A program made the translations under genes and the position numbers. Source: Kingella potus (GTDB taxonomy: Bacteria; Pseudomonadota; Gammaproteobacteria; Burkholderiales; Neisseriaceae). Taken from it: a DNA stretch of 64,000 nucleotides. The stretch covers positions 372,001 through 436,000 of the forward strand of contig NZ_UGJJ01000002.1 of NCBI RefSeq assembly GCF_900451175.1, read 5' to 3'. Shown here piece after piece: positions 33,987 through 43,256 of the stretch. Below the pieces are notes generated by a model, which was not told the DNA's origin, ran no database searches, and worked only from the letters and a program-made list of their open reading frames with translations. Position 1 is the first letter of the stretch; each line of letters starts with the position of its first letter.

Positions 33987-36900
33987 TCATAGCCGAATAG
34001 TAAGGCCGTCGGATTGTCGGTATCGCCCTCGTCCAAAGCCTGTGCGCCTTTTAGCGTGCGGTTGATTTGGGCAGAAGGCAGGCAGGCCGAAGCCGCTGCC
34101 TTCTCGGTCGTATTTGGCCGGATAGTAGCCGCCGCGCATTTCGATTTCTGTGCCGTCTGCCGCTACGGCTTTGAAAGGCCGCGCCTCTACCCATTCGGGT
34201 TCTACGCCTGTCATGCGCCTTTCCAGTTTGGCAATTTGCGGACGGTAGCTTTCCAGCAAGTCCCATACGCCCTGTACCGCCCGCCATTCCTCTGCCGTCA
34301 GTGTCGAAAGGGCGCGTTCCACATCGGCCGCATTCCAGCCGCTGCCGTCGAGCAGACGCTGCATATTGCCCGCATTGCCGGTATTCAGTGCTACGGCGAA
34401 AAGCTGTTCGCGCGTCAGTTTGCCCAAGCCCTGATAGTCGGTCATGCCGCCGATACGGTTTTTCAGACGGCCTGTATGTTTCGCCAGCGGTTTGAGCGTT
34501 TCATAGAGTTTCTCCGAAATTTCCGCCTGCATCTCCGCCTCTCTGTCCGCCGCCTGTTTCAGCGGCAGCATAAAGTGCGTGAAGAATGCGCCGCCGTCTT
34601 GGCCGTTGTCGAAAATGCGCGTGATGGTGGAGGTTTTCAGATGCCCCCAGTAAAAGCCGCGCAAAAACGCGCCGGTTTTCTGCCAGCCCGTGGCCGCTTC
34701 GCGCCTGTCCTGCGCCTTGCGCCCCTGCGCTTTGGCCGAAGCGTCCAGCGTGGCCGCCAACTCGTCGCGCACCGCCTGATAGCTGCGTTTTTTCTGTCCC
34801 GAAAGCAGCCTGTCTTTCAGACGGCCTAAATGTTCCAACTGGCGCACGGTGTCGGCCAGGCCGCGCATTTCTTCCACCGTCATATCGCGCCAGCTTTTGC
34901 GGCTGATTTGTTCCACGTATTCGGGGTCGATGCCGTGATGCACGCCCGCCTCTTCCATCTCGCGCACAAAAACATGTATCGATGGAACTTTATGTCCCGT
35001 CTGCGCTTTTGCCAAACCGACGTACTCCAACAAAGCGGAAATTTGCTCGGTATAGCCCAAATCCGCCACGCCATTGTTCGGATTTCCCGCACGTTTGCGG
35101 CGCAGCCTGATTCTTTCCTGCGTCTTAAAAATCTTCCTGCGCAAATCTCTCATTTCTTCGCGAGTCCGCAAGGTTTCCCCCGCCATCGCATTCTGAATCA
35201 GCTGGTTGCGCTTGTGTGCCGCCGCTTCTTCAATATCGCCCGCTTTGAACGCTTTTTCAGATGACTTTGCCGCCGCCGCTTCGGCACGGGTGAACACGCT
35301 CGGGCGCAAGTCGCGCACAAGCATTTTTTCGATTTTCTCCTTCGCCAGTATCTTTGCCGCCTGTTTCAGTAGCGATACCGTCCCAACCGCAGCATTCAGC
35401 CTGTTGGTCTCTTCATTGACGATTTTCCTGCGCACCTTCTCGTCGGCGATGGCTTCCTGCTGGATCTCCTTGCGTGCGTCGTTCAGCCGGTTCAACTCCG
35501 CCGCGATAATCCGCGCTCTCATTCCGTTGTGTACCGCCAAATCCGCCGCCTCTTCAAAATCGGCCTGCGTCGGCAGGTCGCCTTTTTCCGCCAGCAGGTT
35601 CAGGCGGGCGGTGTCTTCAATGGCTTCCTGCGGCGGCTGCGCTTCGGCCAAAGCCTGCACCAAATCCATGCCGTCTGCAAACACGGGGTCGCCGTTTTCA
35701 TCGAGTATCAGCCCTGCCGCAATATCGGGGTGCATTCCGCCCGTTTTGGCCGTCATGCCGCGCGATTTCAGCACATCCGCCCAGTCGGCAGGCAGGCCGT
35801 CTAGGCTTGCTTCGTCCAGCCGCACGGCGTTCAGGGCGTAGGGGTTTTCCACATCTTCGCCCGCCTTCTTCTCTTCGCGCGGCACATAGTGGCGGCTGTA
35901 CCAATCGCGTCCCGAAAGGCCGTCTGAAAACCGCTCTTCCAAATCGCGCACGTCGGCCTTGCCGTGGCTGTCGGTCGGCAGGTATCCCGCTTCGGCCAAT
36001 GCTTCCGCCATGCTGTCTATGCTGCGGCCTTTGCTTTTGCGCAACACCGGCATACCGAATACCGGAGCGGTAATCTTGTCTTTCGGGTCTAAACCCCACT
36101 CGCGCACCAACTCGTCTTTGTTCAGCCCGCCTAATTTGGCGATGGCGGTCATCAGGGTGTCGGTTGACGGGTCGAGTGATACATCTCGTTTGCGCGGCTG
36201 CACGTCTTGCAAAATCTCGGCCAGACGCTTATCATCAAAAGCAGGCGTGTTGCCGTCTGAAATCTCCGCAGTTGATACGCGAGAGGCTATTTCGGACGAC
36301 AACGCGCCTTTTTCAATGTTGCTCAACTTGTGATCGTAATAGCGGTGTCCGTTTTTCGCACGTGCAACAACAGCGCGTACGGTGTAATCCGTTCTATCGA
36401 TATTCAGCCCCGCAAGGTAATACTCATACGCTTCAACATCGGGATGCTTCGCTACATCCTCATTTTCAATCGTATCGATATGTACCGCGTTTTCGATAAT
36501 CTGCGGAATCGCCGCCACGCTTTGAAGATGTGCCGCGTTTTTGTAGTCGTGTTGCAAAACTTCTGTGATCGCAGAGCGTGAAATTTCAATTTCTATCCCC
36601 GTATCCTTGTTCACATAACTGCCGCGCAACTGCTTGCCGTATTCCAGCGCATTGCGTTTGAACTGTTTGAGATCGTCCGAAGCCGCAATCTCTTTGCCGG
36701 TAATCCGTACCGGCTCGCTTTGTGCCAACTTGCGTAAGGCTTTGCGTTTGCGGGCGCGTTCTTTTTCCAAGGCAGGATTGCCGTCTATCCTGTCCTCATC
36801 GGTCATCTTGGCCGTCAGAAGCTGCCATGCGCGGTAAACGGGTTGGCGCATGATGTTGCGCCGTGCGGCCATTTCGGCTTGCTCGAAATCGGCCTTGTAT

Positions 36901-39900
36901 TCCTTTTTCAGACGGCGTATCTCGCGGCTGCGTGCGTTGCGGGCAAAGGCCATATCGCGCAGGGCGCGTCTGCCCAATTCGTCTTCTGCTTCCCTCCGCG
37001 CCGCGTCGTCCATTGCCTGAAACTCCGCATCGTCTGCAAACAAGAGCTTCGCCCCGTTCACATATTCCGTTTCCGCAATCTGCATATCACTGGCAATCAG
37101 GCGGTCGAATACGCCGCGTATGTCGTCGGAAAGCTCCACATTCAGACCGGCCAGCGTTTGGTAAATGCGTTTGAGCAGACGCGCCACACGGCTGAATACG
37201 CCGCGCAAGGCTTCGCTCGGGGCTTTGCCCTCAAACAGATAAGCCTCCATACCGCGTGCGAATTTCTCGTGATGCTCCCGCTGCTCGTTCAAACTCATCG
37301 CCGCCCAAGCGTCGCCGTCTTTCACGCCGAACCAGTCCAACACCGTTTGAAAATCCGCCGCAATCTGCCGCTCGCCGTCCGACCATTCCGCAGGCGGCAC
37401 AGAGCGCAAATCCCGCTCGATACGGCTCATCGTTTCCAGCTCGAAATGGCCAAACTCATGGATAAAGGTGGAAGCGTCGGCGTTTTTCAGCAGGGTAATG
37501 GTATTGCCCATGCGGTCGAACATACCGCGTGCGTCTTGTAGCAACAGATAATCGCCAAATTGTGCCGCCTGTTCCAGGTCTATCCCGTCTGCCCGCAGCC
37601 GCGACTCCTCGTCGGCAATCCATTGCGGCAGATGCTGCTCCACATAATCAAACATCGCCTCACGGTCGCCCGCCGGCAAATCCAGCCCTGCCAACTGCTC
37701 CCGTGTCAATAGCATTGACTCATGTCTGCCACGCTTGCTTGTTTTCCTGCGCACCAAAAACAAGCCTGCCTGCCTGTATCCGCCCGGTGTCCATGCATCA
37801 TCCAGCGCTTCAAGTGCTATTGATTCACGCATCCGGTAGGCAGCCATATTGCCCGCCAAACCACGCATTGTGCGCAGCCTCTGCGTTGCCGCCAGCAGCT
37901 CTTGTTCCGAACGGCGGGCTTGCGCCTGACGCGCCTGCTCCGCCAGCCGTTTGTTGCGCACCGTAACCAGCCGTTTTATATATGACGGCAACGGCAGTTC
38001 CATCTGTTCGGCCACAAACTCCACTGCATCCAGCCAGCGGTTTTCCTGCTCCGCGCCGAAATCCGCACTATCAACCGAAGTGTAATAGTCATGGCTGGGG
38101 TGGTGCGGTTTGCTCGCATGATCGGAAATCCGTACCGACAATCCCTCTGCTGTCTGCGGGTTATCCGCATAAACATAAGTCGAATCCGATAAATTGCTGC
38201 GGTCAACGCGGACATTCAAACCCATCTTCTCAAACGCCCGCACCATTGCATCCGCTGCCTCGCCGATTTCCCGCCGTACCTTTGAATCCGACTGATACAG
38301 AATACTGTCGTTATCCGCCGAAAACGCACCGCTGTTGGCCGTGGCGGATTTGATTTGGTTGGGGTTGAAAGCCGTGAAAATCCCGCCCTGTTCCCAATGG
38401 TTGATGAACACGCCGTCATGGCCGTTTTCTTTCAGCACGGGCGCAATGTCGCTTTGCAAATCCCTATCTGCCGCATAAGCCTTTTTCACTTCGCTGTATG
38501 CGGAATCGCCCTGGACGGTAAACGGATTGCGTACATTCAGGAAAGATTGAAGCATTTTTCTGCCGAAAGTTTTCGCCAGTTTTTTATCGCCTGCAAAATA
38601 AAACCCGCGCCCCAGCCAGCCGTTACCCTGCTTCTCTGTATCGAACACGTCAAAATCCGCCCGCGTGCCGTGATACACCACCAGCGGCTCGCCCGTATTC
38701 GGATTGACGACTTTTGAAGCATTGGCCGCATCGTTTTCCCAATCGCCAAACCAAGCCTTAAATGCCGGCGTGCGCACCTGCACCCACTGGCGGTAGTCCA
38801 GTTCGGTTTTGCCTGCCGATTTGGCCACGTTGTAGGCTTCTCGCCCGCCGTAAGCTGCCGCCATTTCTTCAAACTGCGCCTGCTCGGCGGTCATGTCTTG
38901 ATGGAGATGGCCGTCTGCGTTATCATCGCCGTATGCCCTCTCCCCGTTTCGGACGTAGAGATTGGGGTTGGTCGCCATCGCAAGAACGCGGTCAGTATCA
39001 ATCGTTGAGGGATACTTTCTCATTGAAATACCGCGCAAATCGCGCCGTTTCTTACTGGCCTCTTCCATGTAGAAGATAACGCCGTCATCAAACCTTTTCA
39101 CATACGCCACACGCGGGCGGCCTTGCTCCGATACAAAATCTGTGCGAATGCCGTCAGGCGATGAAACAATTTCGGGAATGCGGGCAAAATCGTCTTTGCC
39201 GACAGCAATCTGCCCGTGAAGATTTTCTGAATCGCCGCCGTGCCGTTCTTTAACGTGCCTTACCGTATCCACGCCGACCGAATGCGAGAAATTGCCCGCA
39301 TCGGGAATGGTTGGCAGTTCGGGCGTTTGGATGTTTGTCCAAAATACCGCCTTATTGCTTACGCCGCTGCCTGGCTCATCCCACAATTGCGCCGCCGCGT
39401 TCCAGTCTTCACTGTGCGTCCAACCGCTCGGAGGATTGGCCGCCAACGCCTGCGAAAACACCCCGTCCCGCGTCAGACTTTCGCCCACCACATTCAGTCG
39501 GCCGTACCGCCCCATAAACTCATCGGGTGTCATATTCAGACGGCCTGCATAGCTTTGGATGTGCGAAGCCCATATCGAAGCCGCATCATCCGCCCCCTTC
39601 GCATCCATCCTGCCCGTATCGGCAAGCTCCTGCTTAAACCGCGCTTTGAGGCCGTCAAACTCGTGCTGCCGCGCCTGATACGCCTCTGCGTCCGCCTGCG
39701 CCCGCTTCGCCGTTTCCTCAAATTCCGCCGCCGCTTCCGACTCTTCCCACGCCATGGCCTCCGCAGCGGAAAACGCATCCGGCGACAAACGCGCGATATT
39801 GGCCAGATGGTGCTGCGCTTCCTGCGGCACAAAGGCATGGAAGTCCCCGCGCGTCATCTCCACCATCCCGCCCGTGGCCGCCGCCTCGGCAATCTGCGGC

Positions 39901-41354
39901 GCAAGTGCGGGAACCGCCTGCGCCACCGTATCGGCCAGCCCCGACTGCATCAGAGCCTGCGCATCGAAGTAAATCTTATTGTTTTCCCCGTAGCTTTCAT
40001 TGACGAAATCCGCCTGCAAATCCGCCGCCCGCGCCGTCAGCTTGGAAGCCGCCACCGCATCCGCCTGCCGCTTCAAATGCTCCGCGTGTTCCTCGGCCTG
40101 CCGCGCTTTCAGACGGCCTTCCTGAAAATTCCGATAGCCCTCGACGGGCGCGGTCGGAATCTCCGCCAAAGCCTCCATCACAATCTCGCGCGGTGTCCAC
40201 TCGCCCGTAACCGTCTGCGCCGCCGCCTCGCCTGCCGCGCCGCCCGCCATCTGGATGCCTGCCTCGCCCGCAGCACGTGCCGCCGCCCCCGTAAGCGAAC
40301 GCGTCCCCGCCATCAGGCGGCCGGCCAACCCTGCCGTCAAGCCGTCGAACACCCCTACTGCCACCCCGCGTTTCTTCGCCTTTTCCCGCGCCTCATCCAT
40401 CAGCGCGGGATCGGCCAGCACCTGCCGGACAGCTTCCTCATGCGTCAAACCCGACAACTTCGCCGCATTTCCCTCCACCACCTCCGAGAGCGTGGCGGCA
40501 TATTCCGTTGCCGCAGAGCCGCCGCCCATTACCGCCGCGCCCACTGCCGGATTTTTCGTTACCGCTCCCGCCGCCAGCGCAGGCACAAACTGCCCGAAAG
40601 ACTCCGCCGCCGCATTCGCCGTCATATAGGGATGCGTCAGCGCATACCACGCCGAATCGCCGAAGCCCGTCGTCTGCGCAAAGCCCGCCCTGTCGTCCTG
40701 CAAACGCCGCGACGGCGCGAATTTCCCGTCCGTCCAGCCGCCCAAGTCCGAATAAAGAGCCGCCCGGGCGCGGTCGGTCTGTTTCCAAAAATCCCCGCTC
40801 AAAAAATCCGAAGGCGCAGGCAGCGTCATCTTCGGCAGCGCGGGCAAATCCCCTTTCTGCAGCTTGTCCTTGGTCGGCGGCGTCAGCACCTTTTGGTAAA
40901 AATCCGTCCCCGTTGCCAAAGCCTGCCCCAAAGGCGTACTGCGCAGACCTGCCTGCGCCGCCGTATCGAAAGTCTTTCTGTCTGCCGCCGCAAACAGCAG
41001 ATTGTTTACCCCCTTGAAAAAGCCCCGCGCCGCAGAATTTGCCAACTCGCCGATTGTCCCGAGCTGCGGCGTATCGTCCTTGGCCAAGTTGTAAAAATCA
41101 GGCTGCGTCATCTTGCCGCGCAGCGTCCCCAAGCCCTGCGTGTCGCGCCACACCTTGTCAAACTGCTCTTGCAAAACCGCGCTCACCGGCGCGTCGTTCA
41201 CCGCCTGCACCGGCACGCCCAGCCGCTGCGCCGTCTGCCGCCGTTTGGCCGCCTCGTCGGGCGACACCCCCGCGCCCGCTTCCGCGTTCGCAATCAGAGA
41301 ACGCCGGTGCTGCAAATATTCGTCTACTCTTTTTTCTGCCTCGCGATAACTCAT
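33987..41354 (-). CDS. Giant phage polyvalent protein with ART-, protease- and nuclease-like regions
   Basis: A 2455-residue protein from a prophage remnant, with the look of a phage polyvalent (multi-effector) protein. Regions seen: an Ala-rich N-terminal 450 residues with membrane-active-like helices; a BECR-nuclease-like segment at ~695-780 (VRHVKERHGG ... GKDDFARIPEIVSSPDGI); an ADP-ribosyltransferase-like domain at ~885-1020 (FKAWFGDW, then VVYHGT with Y894-H895, GFYFAGDKKLAKTFG, HDGVFINH). It continues with a metalloprotease-like HEFGH at 1299-1303; a second BECR/LPD3-like segment at ~1585-1685 (HDYKNAAHLQSVAAIPQIIENA); and long coiled coils to the C-terminus. The end appears damaged: after GGYYPAKYDRE the frame changes, and a sensible tail (QALDEGDTDNPTALLFGYDG) lies in another frame at 33970-34085. 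Seven DUS copies lie inside. The start overlaps the upstream gene (ATGA). Confidence 0.8.
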   Translation of the reverse strand: MSYREAEKRVDEYLQHRRSLIANAEAGAGVSPDEAAKRRQTAQRLGVPVQAVNDAPVSAVLQEQFDKVWRDTQGLGTLRGKMTQPDFYNLAKDDTPQLGTIGELANSAARGFFKGVNNLLFAAADRKTFDTAAQAGLRSTPLGQALATGTDFYQKVLTPPTKDKLQKGDLPALPKMTLPAPSDFLSGDFWKQTDRARAALYSDLGGWTDGKFAPSRRLQDDRAGFAQTTGFGDSAWYALTHPYMTANAAAESFGQFVPALAAGAVTKNPAVGAAVMGGGSAATEYAATLSEVVEGNAAKLSGLTHEEAVRQVLADPALMDEAREKAKKRGVAVGVFDGLTAGLAGRLMAGTRSLTGAAARAAGEAGIQMAGGAAGEAAAQTVTGEWTPREIVMEALAEIPTAPVEGYRNFQEGRLKARQAEEHAEHLKRQADAVAASKLTARAADLQADFVNESYGENNKIYFDAQALMQSGLADTVAQAVPALAPQIAEAAATGGMVEMTRGDFHAFVPQEAQHHLANIARLSPDAFSAAEAMAWEESEAAAEFEETAKRAQADAEAYQARQHEFDGLKARFKQELADTGRMDAKGADDAASIWASHIQSYAGRLNMTPDEFMGRYGRLNVVGESLTRDGVFSQALAANPPSGWTHSEDWNAAAQLWDEPGSGVSNKAVFWTNIQTPELPTIPDAGNFSHSVGVDTVRHVKERHGGDSENLHGQIAVGKDDFARIPEIVSSPDGIRTDFVSEQGRPRVAYVKRFDDGVIFYMEEASKKRRDLRGISMRKYPSTIDTDRVLAMATNPNLYVRNGERAYGDDNADGHLHQDMTAEQAQFEEMAAAYGGREAYNVAKSAGKTELDYRQWVQVRTPAFKAWFGDWENDAANASKVVNPNTGEPLVVYHGTRADFDVFDTEKQGNGWLGRGFYFAGDKKLAKTFGRKMLQSFLNVRNPFTVQGDSAYSEVKKAYAADRDLQSDIAPVLKENGHDGVFINHWEQGGIFTAFNPNQIKSATANSGAFSADNDSILYQSDSKVRREIGEAADAMVRAFEKMGLNVRVDRSNLSDSTYVYADNPQTAEGLSVRISDHASKPHHPSHDYYTSVDSADFGAEQENRWLDAVEFVAEQMELPLPSYIKRLVTVRNKRLAEQARQAQARRSEQELLAATQRLRTMRGLAGNMAAYRMRESIALEALDDAWTPGGYRQAGLFLVRRKTSKRGRHESMLLTREQLAGLDLPAGDREAMFDYVEQHLPQWIADEESRLRADGIDLEQAAQFGDYLLLQDARGMFDRMGNTITLLKNADASTFIHEFGHFELETMSRIERDLRSVPPAEWSDGERQIAADFQTVLDWFGVKDGDAWAAMSLNEQREHHEKFARGMEAYLFEGKAPSEALRGVFSRVARLLKRIYQTLAGLNVELSDDIRGVFDRLIASDMQIAETEYVNGAKLLFADDAEFQAMDDAARREAEDELGRRALRDMAFARNARSREIRRLKKEYKADFEQAEMAARRNIMRQPVYRAWQLLTAKMTDEDRIDGNPALEKERARKRKALRKLAQSEPVRITGKEIAASDDLKQFKRNALEYGKQLRGSYVNKDTGIEIEISRSAITEVLQHDYKNAAHLQSVAAIPQIIENAVHIDTIENEDVAKHPDVEAYEYYLAGLNIDRTDYTVRAVVARAKNGHRYYDHKLSNIEKGALSSEIASRVSTAEISDGNTPAFDDKRLAEILQDVQPRKRDVSLDPSTDTLMTAIAKLGGLNKDELVREWGLDPKDKITAPVFGMPVLRKSKGRSIDSMAEALAEAGYLPTDSHGKADVRDLEERFSDGLSGRDWYSRHYVPREEKKAGEDVENPYALNAVRLDEASLDGLPADWADVLKSRGMTAKTGGMHPDIAAGLILDENGDPVFADGMDLVQALAEAQPPQEAIEDTARLNLLAEKGDLPTQADFEEAADLAVHNGMRARIIAAELNRLNDARKEIQQEAIADEKVRRKIVNEETNRLNAAVGTVSLLKQAAKILAKEKIEKMLVRDLRPSVFTRAEAAAAKSSEKAFKAGDIEEAAAHKRNQLIQNAMAGETLRTREEMRDLRRKIFKTQERIRLRRKRAGNPNNGVADLGYTEQISALLEYVGLAKAQTGHKVPSIHVFVREMEEAGVHHGIDPEYVEQISRKSWRDMTVEEMRGLADTVRQLEHLGRLKDRLLSGQKKRSYQAVRDELAATLDASAKAQGRKAQDRREAATGWQKTGAFLRGFYWGHLKTSTITRIFDNGQDGGAFFTHFMLPLKQAADREAEMQAEISEKLYETLKPLAKHTGRLKNRIGGMTDYQGLGKLTREQLFAVALNTGNAGNMQRLLDGSGWNAADVERALSTLTAEEWRAVQGVWDLLESYRPQIAKLERRMTGVEPEWVEARPFKAVAADGTEIEMRGGYYPAKYDREGSGFGLPAFCPNQPHAKRRTGFGRGRYRQSDGLTIRL

Positions 41355-41989
41355 TTTCCTGTCTCCCTCTTCCGTTTCAACTCGTCCGCCGCCCGTTGTT
41401 CCGCCGCCGTCATCTTCAACGCCTTCTCTTTATCGTCCCAAATCCAACCCGCCTTAATGGCGATTTCTTTCTTCGCCTGCATTTTCTTAGCCTCTGTTAA
41501 TAACTCCTGTTCCGACGGTTCCCGCCCCAGCTTCAAGCGCAGATCGTCGTTCATCGCCTGCACATTCTCCGCCAGCGCGTGATAGCGTTCCGCGTCTGTT
41601 TGGCGGTCCACCTCGTACAGCCGCGCAATATCGTTCACCACATCCGCCTCATCACGCCAGCCGTTGGCCAGCGCATTGCCACGGTTGGCCACCGTCGCCT
41701 GCGCCGTTTCCCGCCGGTAACTACGAAACTCCCCCGACGCATGAGCCAAAGCCTTGGCGTGCAGATTTCCCGCCATCCTGTCGTAGGAAGAACGCAGCAA
41801 CTCCCGCTGCGCATCATTGCCCAAACCGGCCGACAACTCATCGAACTTCGCCTGCAACGCCTTGCCGTATTCGTCGGCCAGCGGCATCCCGCTCTCCCGC
41901 TGCAAAGCATTCAGCCCCCGCTGGTTGAGCAAACCGCTTTCGGGGTTGTACAGCAAATCGTCATAAGCCGCCGAGGTCTGTTGGAAGTT
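41351..41989 (-). pseudogene. 5'-truncated phage virion/internal protein gene
   Basis: An open frame of about 210 residues with the helical, charged look of phage internal virion proteins (LYNPESGLLNQRGLNALQRE, ANGWRDEADVVNDIARLYEV, REPSEQELLTEAKKMQAKKE). There is no ATG at its head: the frame runs in from a DUS and an orphan terminator at 42005-42048, so the N-terminal part has been deleted; a TTG at 41956 is the only start-like codon. Its TGA overlaps the ATG of the giant polyvalent gene, so both were one late-gene operon. Confidence 0.7.
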
Positions 41990-42009
41990 TTGCTGCGGTA
42001 GCGGCCGTC

Positions 42010-42048
42010 TGAAAAAAGAAAAGCCCGCAGGGCGGCAACTCTGCGGGC
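42010..42048 (-). terminator. Orphan intrinsic terminator (minus strand)
   Basis: Stem GCCCGCAG/CTGCGGGC (42023-42030 with 42041-42048) followed on the minus strand by CTTTTCTTTTTT. No minus-strand gene now lies upstream of it, which fits a deletion at this junction. Confidence 0.7.
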
Positions 42049-42057
42049 GGGTTCAAA

Positions 42058-42073
42058 CCTTAATGCGTTAAGG
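42058..42073. promoter_or_regulatory. Palindrome upstream of the lysis genes
   Basis: CCTTAATGCGTTAAGG, 6-base perfect arms, lies 55 bases before the first lysis-cassette gene. It could be a phage operator or a small terminator. Confidence 0.3.
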
Positions 42074-42127
42074 ATTAAACGCGCGAAGTATAGCAAAACC
42101 AAGTTGGAACTACACCCGAAGGAGGGT

Positions 42128-42247
42128 ATGAAATTGGAAATATACGCAAGCCCATTTGTCCGCGCCTGCATCGGCATTGTCGTACTGGCCGTAGCGTTCG
42201 GCCTGTTTGCGCTGCTGATTACGCCGCTGGTGCGGGTTTTACATTAG
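42128..42247 (+). CDS. 39-residue phage membrane peptide
   Basis: A short gene with a good ribosome site (GGAGGG) and one hydrophobic helix: MKLEIYASPFVRACIGIVVL then AVAFGLFALLITPLV. It is the first gene of the plus-strand lysis cassette and may be a holin accessory or lysis regulator by position; this is inference. A DUS separates it from the next gene. Confidence 0.6.
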   Translation: MKLEIYASPFVRACIGIVVLAVAFGLFALLITPLVRVLH

Positions 42248-42275
42248 AGGCCGTCTGAAAAAAGGAAGAAAACAC

Positions 42276-42566
42276 ATGAAACCAAGCAATCTGCCAGAAA
42301 TTGGCCACGGTATCACGTGGACAGGCGCAATCGGCAGCTTTGTCGGCGCGGTCAAATCCATAGACCTGCTGACCGTTGTCGGCGCACTCGTCGCCGTCGG
42401 CGGCTTTCTGATGAACTGGCATTACAGCCGCCAGCGCGAAAAGCGCGAAGCGGAAAGACGCGAAGATGAGAAGCGCGAAAACGCGCGGCGCGAACAGATA
42501 CACGAAATGGAAATGGCCGAACGCCGCGTGCGTTTGGAAAAACTCAAAGGGGAGTGCCGTGAATAA
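42276..42566 (+). CDS. Putative phage holin
   Basis: A 96-residue protein: short N-terminus, one or two hydrophobic segments (AIGSFVGAVKSIDLLTVVGALVAVGGFLM), then a highly charged helical tail (REKREAERREDEKRENARRE). Position directly before an endolysin gene, with which it overlaps by 8 bases, argues for a holin. No sequence family is firmly recognised. Confidence 0.6.
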   Translation: MKPSNLPEIGHGITWTGAIGSFVGAVKSIDLLTVVGALVAVGGFLMNWHYSRQREKREAERREDEKRENARREQIHEMEMAERRVRLEKLKGECRE

Positions 42567-43098
42567 CAAAAGCAAATACGCCATAGGCGGCCTTGCCGTT
42601 TCCGCCGCCTTTTTTACCGCCCTGATGCGCCACGAAGGCTACCGCGCCGCACCCTACCGCGATTCCGGCGGTGTGCCCACCATCGGCATCGGCAGTACGC
42701 AGTATCCCGACGGACGGCGCGTACAAATGGCAGACCCGCCCGTTACCCCCGCGCAGGCCGTGGAAATCAGCCGCGTCCACGTAGCGAAAGACGAAGGCCG
42801 TCTGAAAGCCCTCCTGCCCGGCGTGAAACTCTCGCAGGCCGACCGCGCCGCGCAATACAGACGCGGACAGGCCGACAAGGCCGCCGAAATCAGCCTTGCG
42901 CTGGCAGAGGCGGCAAAACAGCAGGCCGCAGCCGCGCGGCAGGCGAGCGCAGACTATCAGGCCGCAAAGGCCGAACGCGAGCAGAAAGAAAGGATACGCT
43001 ATGTGCAAGTGCAGAAAACCATCGAACGCCCTGTTTACCGCAGCGATTGCATTGACGCTGACGGCCTGCGCCAACTCAACGCCGCCATCGCAGAATAA
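42559..43098 (+). CDS. Fusion of SAR-type endolysin N-terminus to Rz-like inner-membrane spanin
   Basis: A 179-residue frame starting at GTG (42559, after AAAGGGGAG). Residues 1-23 form a weakly hydrophobic signal-anchor helix (YAIGGLAVSAAFFTALM). Residues 24-90 are the N-terminal part of a GH24 lysozyme with the catalytic triad E26, D35 and T41 at the standard spacing. At about residue 93 the lysozyme sequence stops, and the rest (ADKAAEISLALAEAAKQQAA to CIDADGLRQLNAAIAE) is the coiled-coil periplasmic part of an Rz spanin. An internal deletion seems to have joined the two genes in frame, so lysozyme activity is unlikely. A DUS at 42794 lies within the lysozyme part. Confidence 0.75.
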   Translation: MNNKSKYAIGGLAVSAAFFTALMRHEGYRAAPYRDSGGVPTIGIGSTQYPDGRRVQMADPPVTPAQAVEISRVHVAKDEGRLKALLPGVKLSQADRAAQYRRGQADKAAEISLALAEAAKQQAAAARQASADYQAAKAEREQKERIRYVQVQKTIERPVYRSDCIDADGLRQLNAAIAE

Positions 43099-43252
43099 AC
43101 CGCCCGCCGATTTGGTGCAGCCCTGCGCCAAGTTGCAGCCATTGGACGGAAAGACGGGTGCGGACATCCTGCCCTGGGCATTGCAGACCGTGCATCTGTA
43201 CAAAGACTGCGCCGAGAGACACAACACGCTGGTGCAGGCGGTGGCAGAATGA
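43001..43252 (+). CDS. Rz1-like outer-membrane spanin lipoprotein
   Basis: An 83-residue lipoprotein encoded in the +1 frame relative to the Rz-like part, overlapping its last 98 bases and running on. The signal peptide ends in lipobox L-T-A-C (C23), and the mature protein is proline-containing with two further cysteines (VQPCAKLQPL, LYKDCAERHN). Overlap of Rz1 inside Rz is a hallmark of phage spanin pairs. Confidence 0.78.
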   Translation: MCKCRKPSNALFTAAIALTLTACANSTPPSQNKPPADLVQPCAKLQPLDGKTGADILPWALQTVHLYKDCAERHNTLVQAVAE

Positions 43253-43256
43253 AAAA

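Noticed and set aside
39240..41582. A 780-residue plus-strand frame opposite the phage polyvalent gene
   Set aside because: Arg/His-rich shadow without domains; the minus strand carries recognisable phage motifs.
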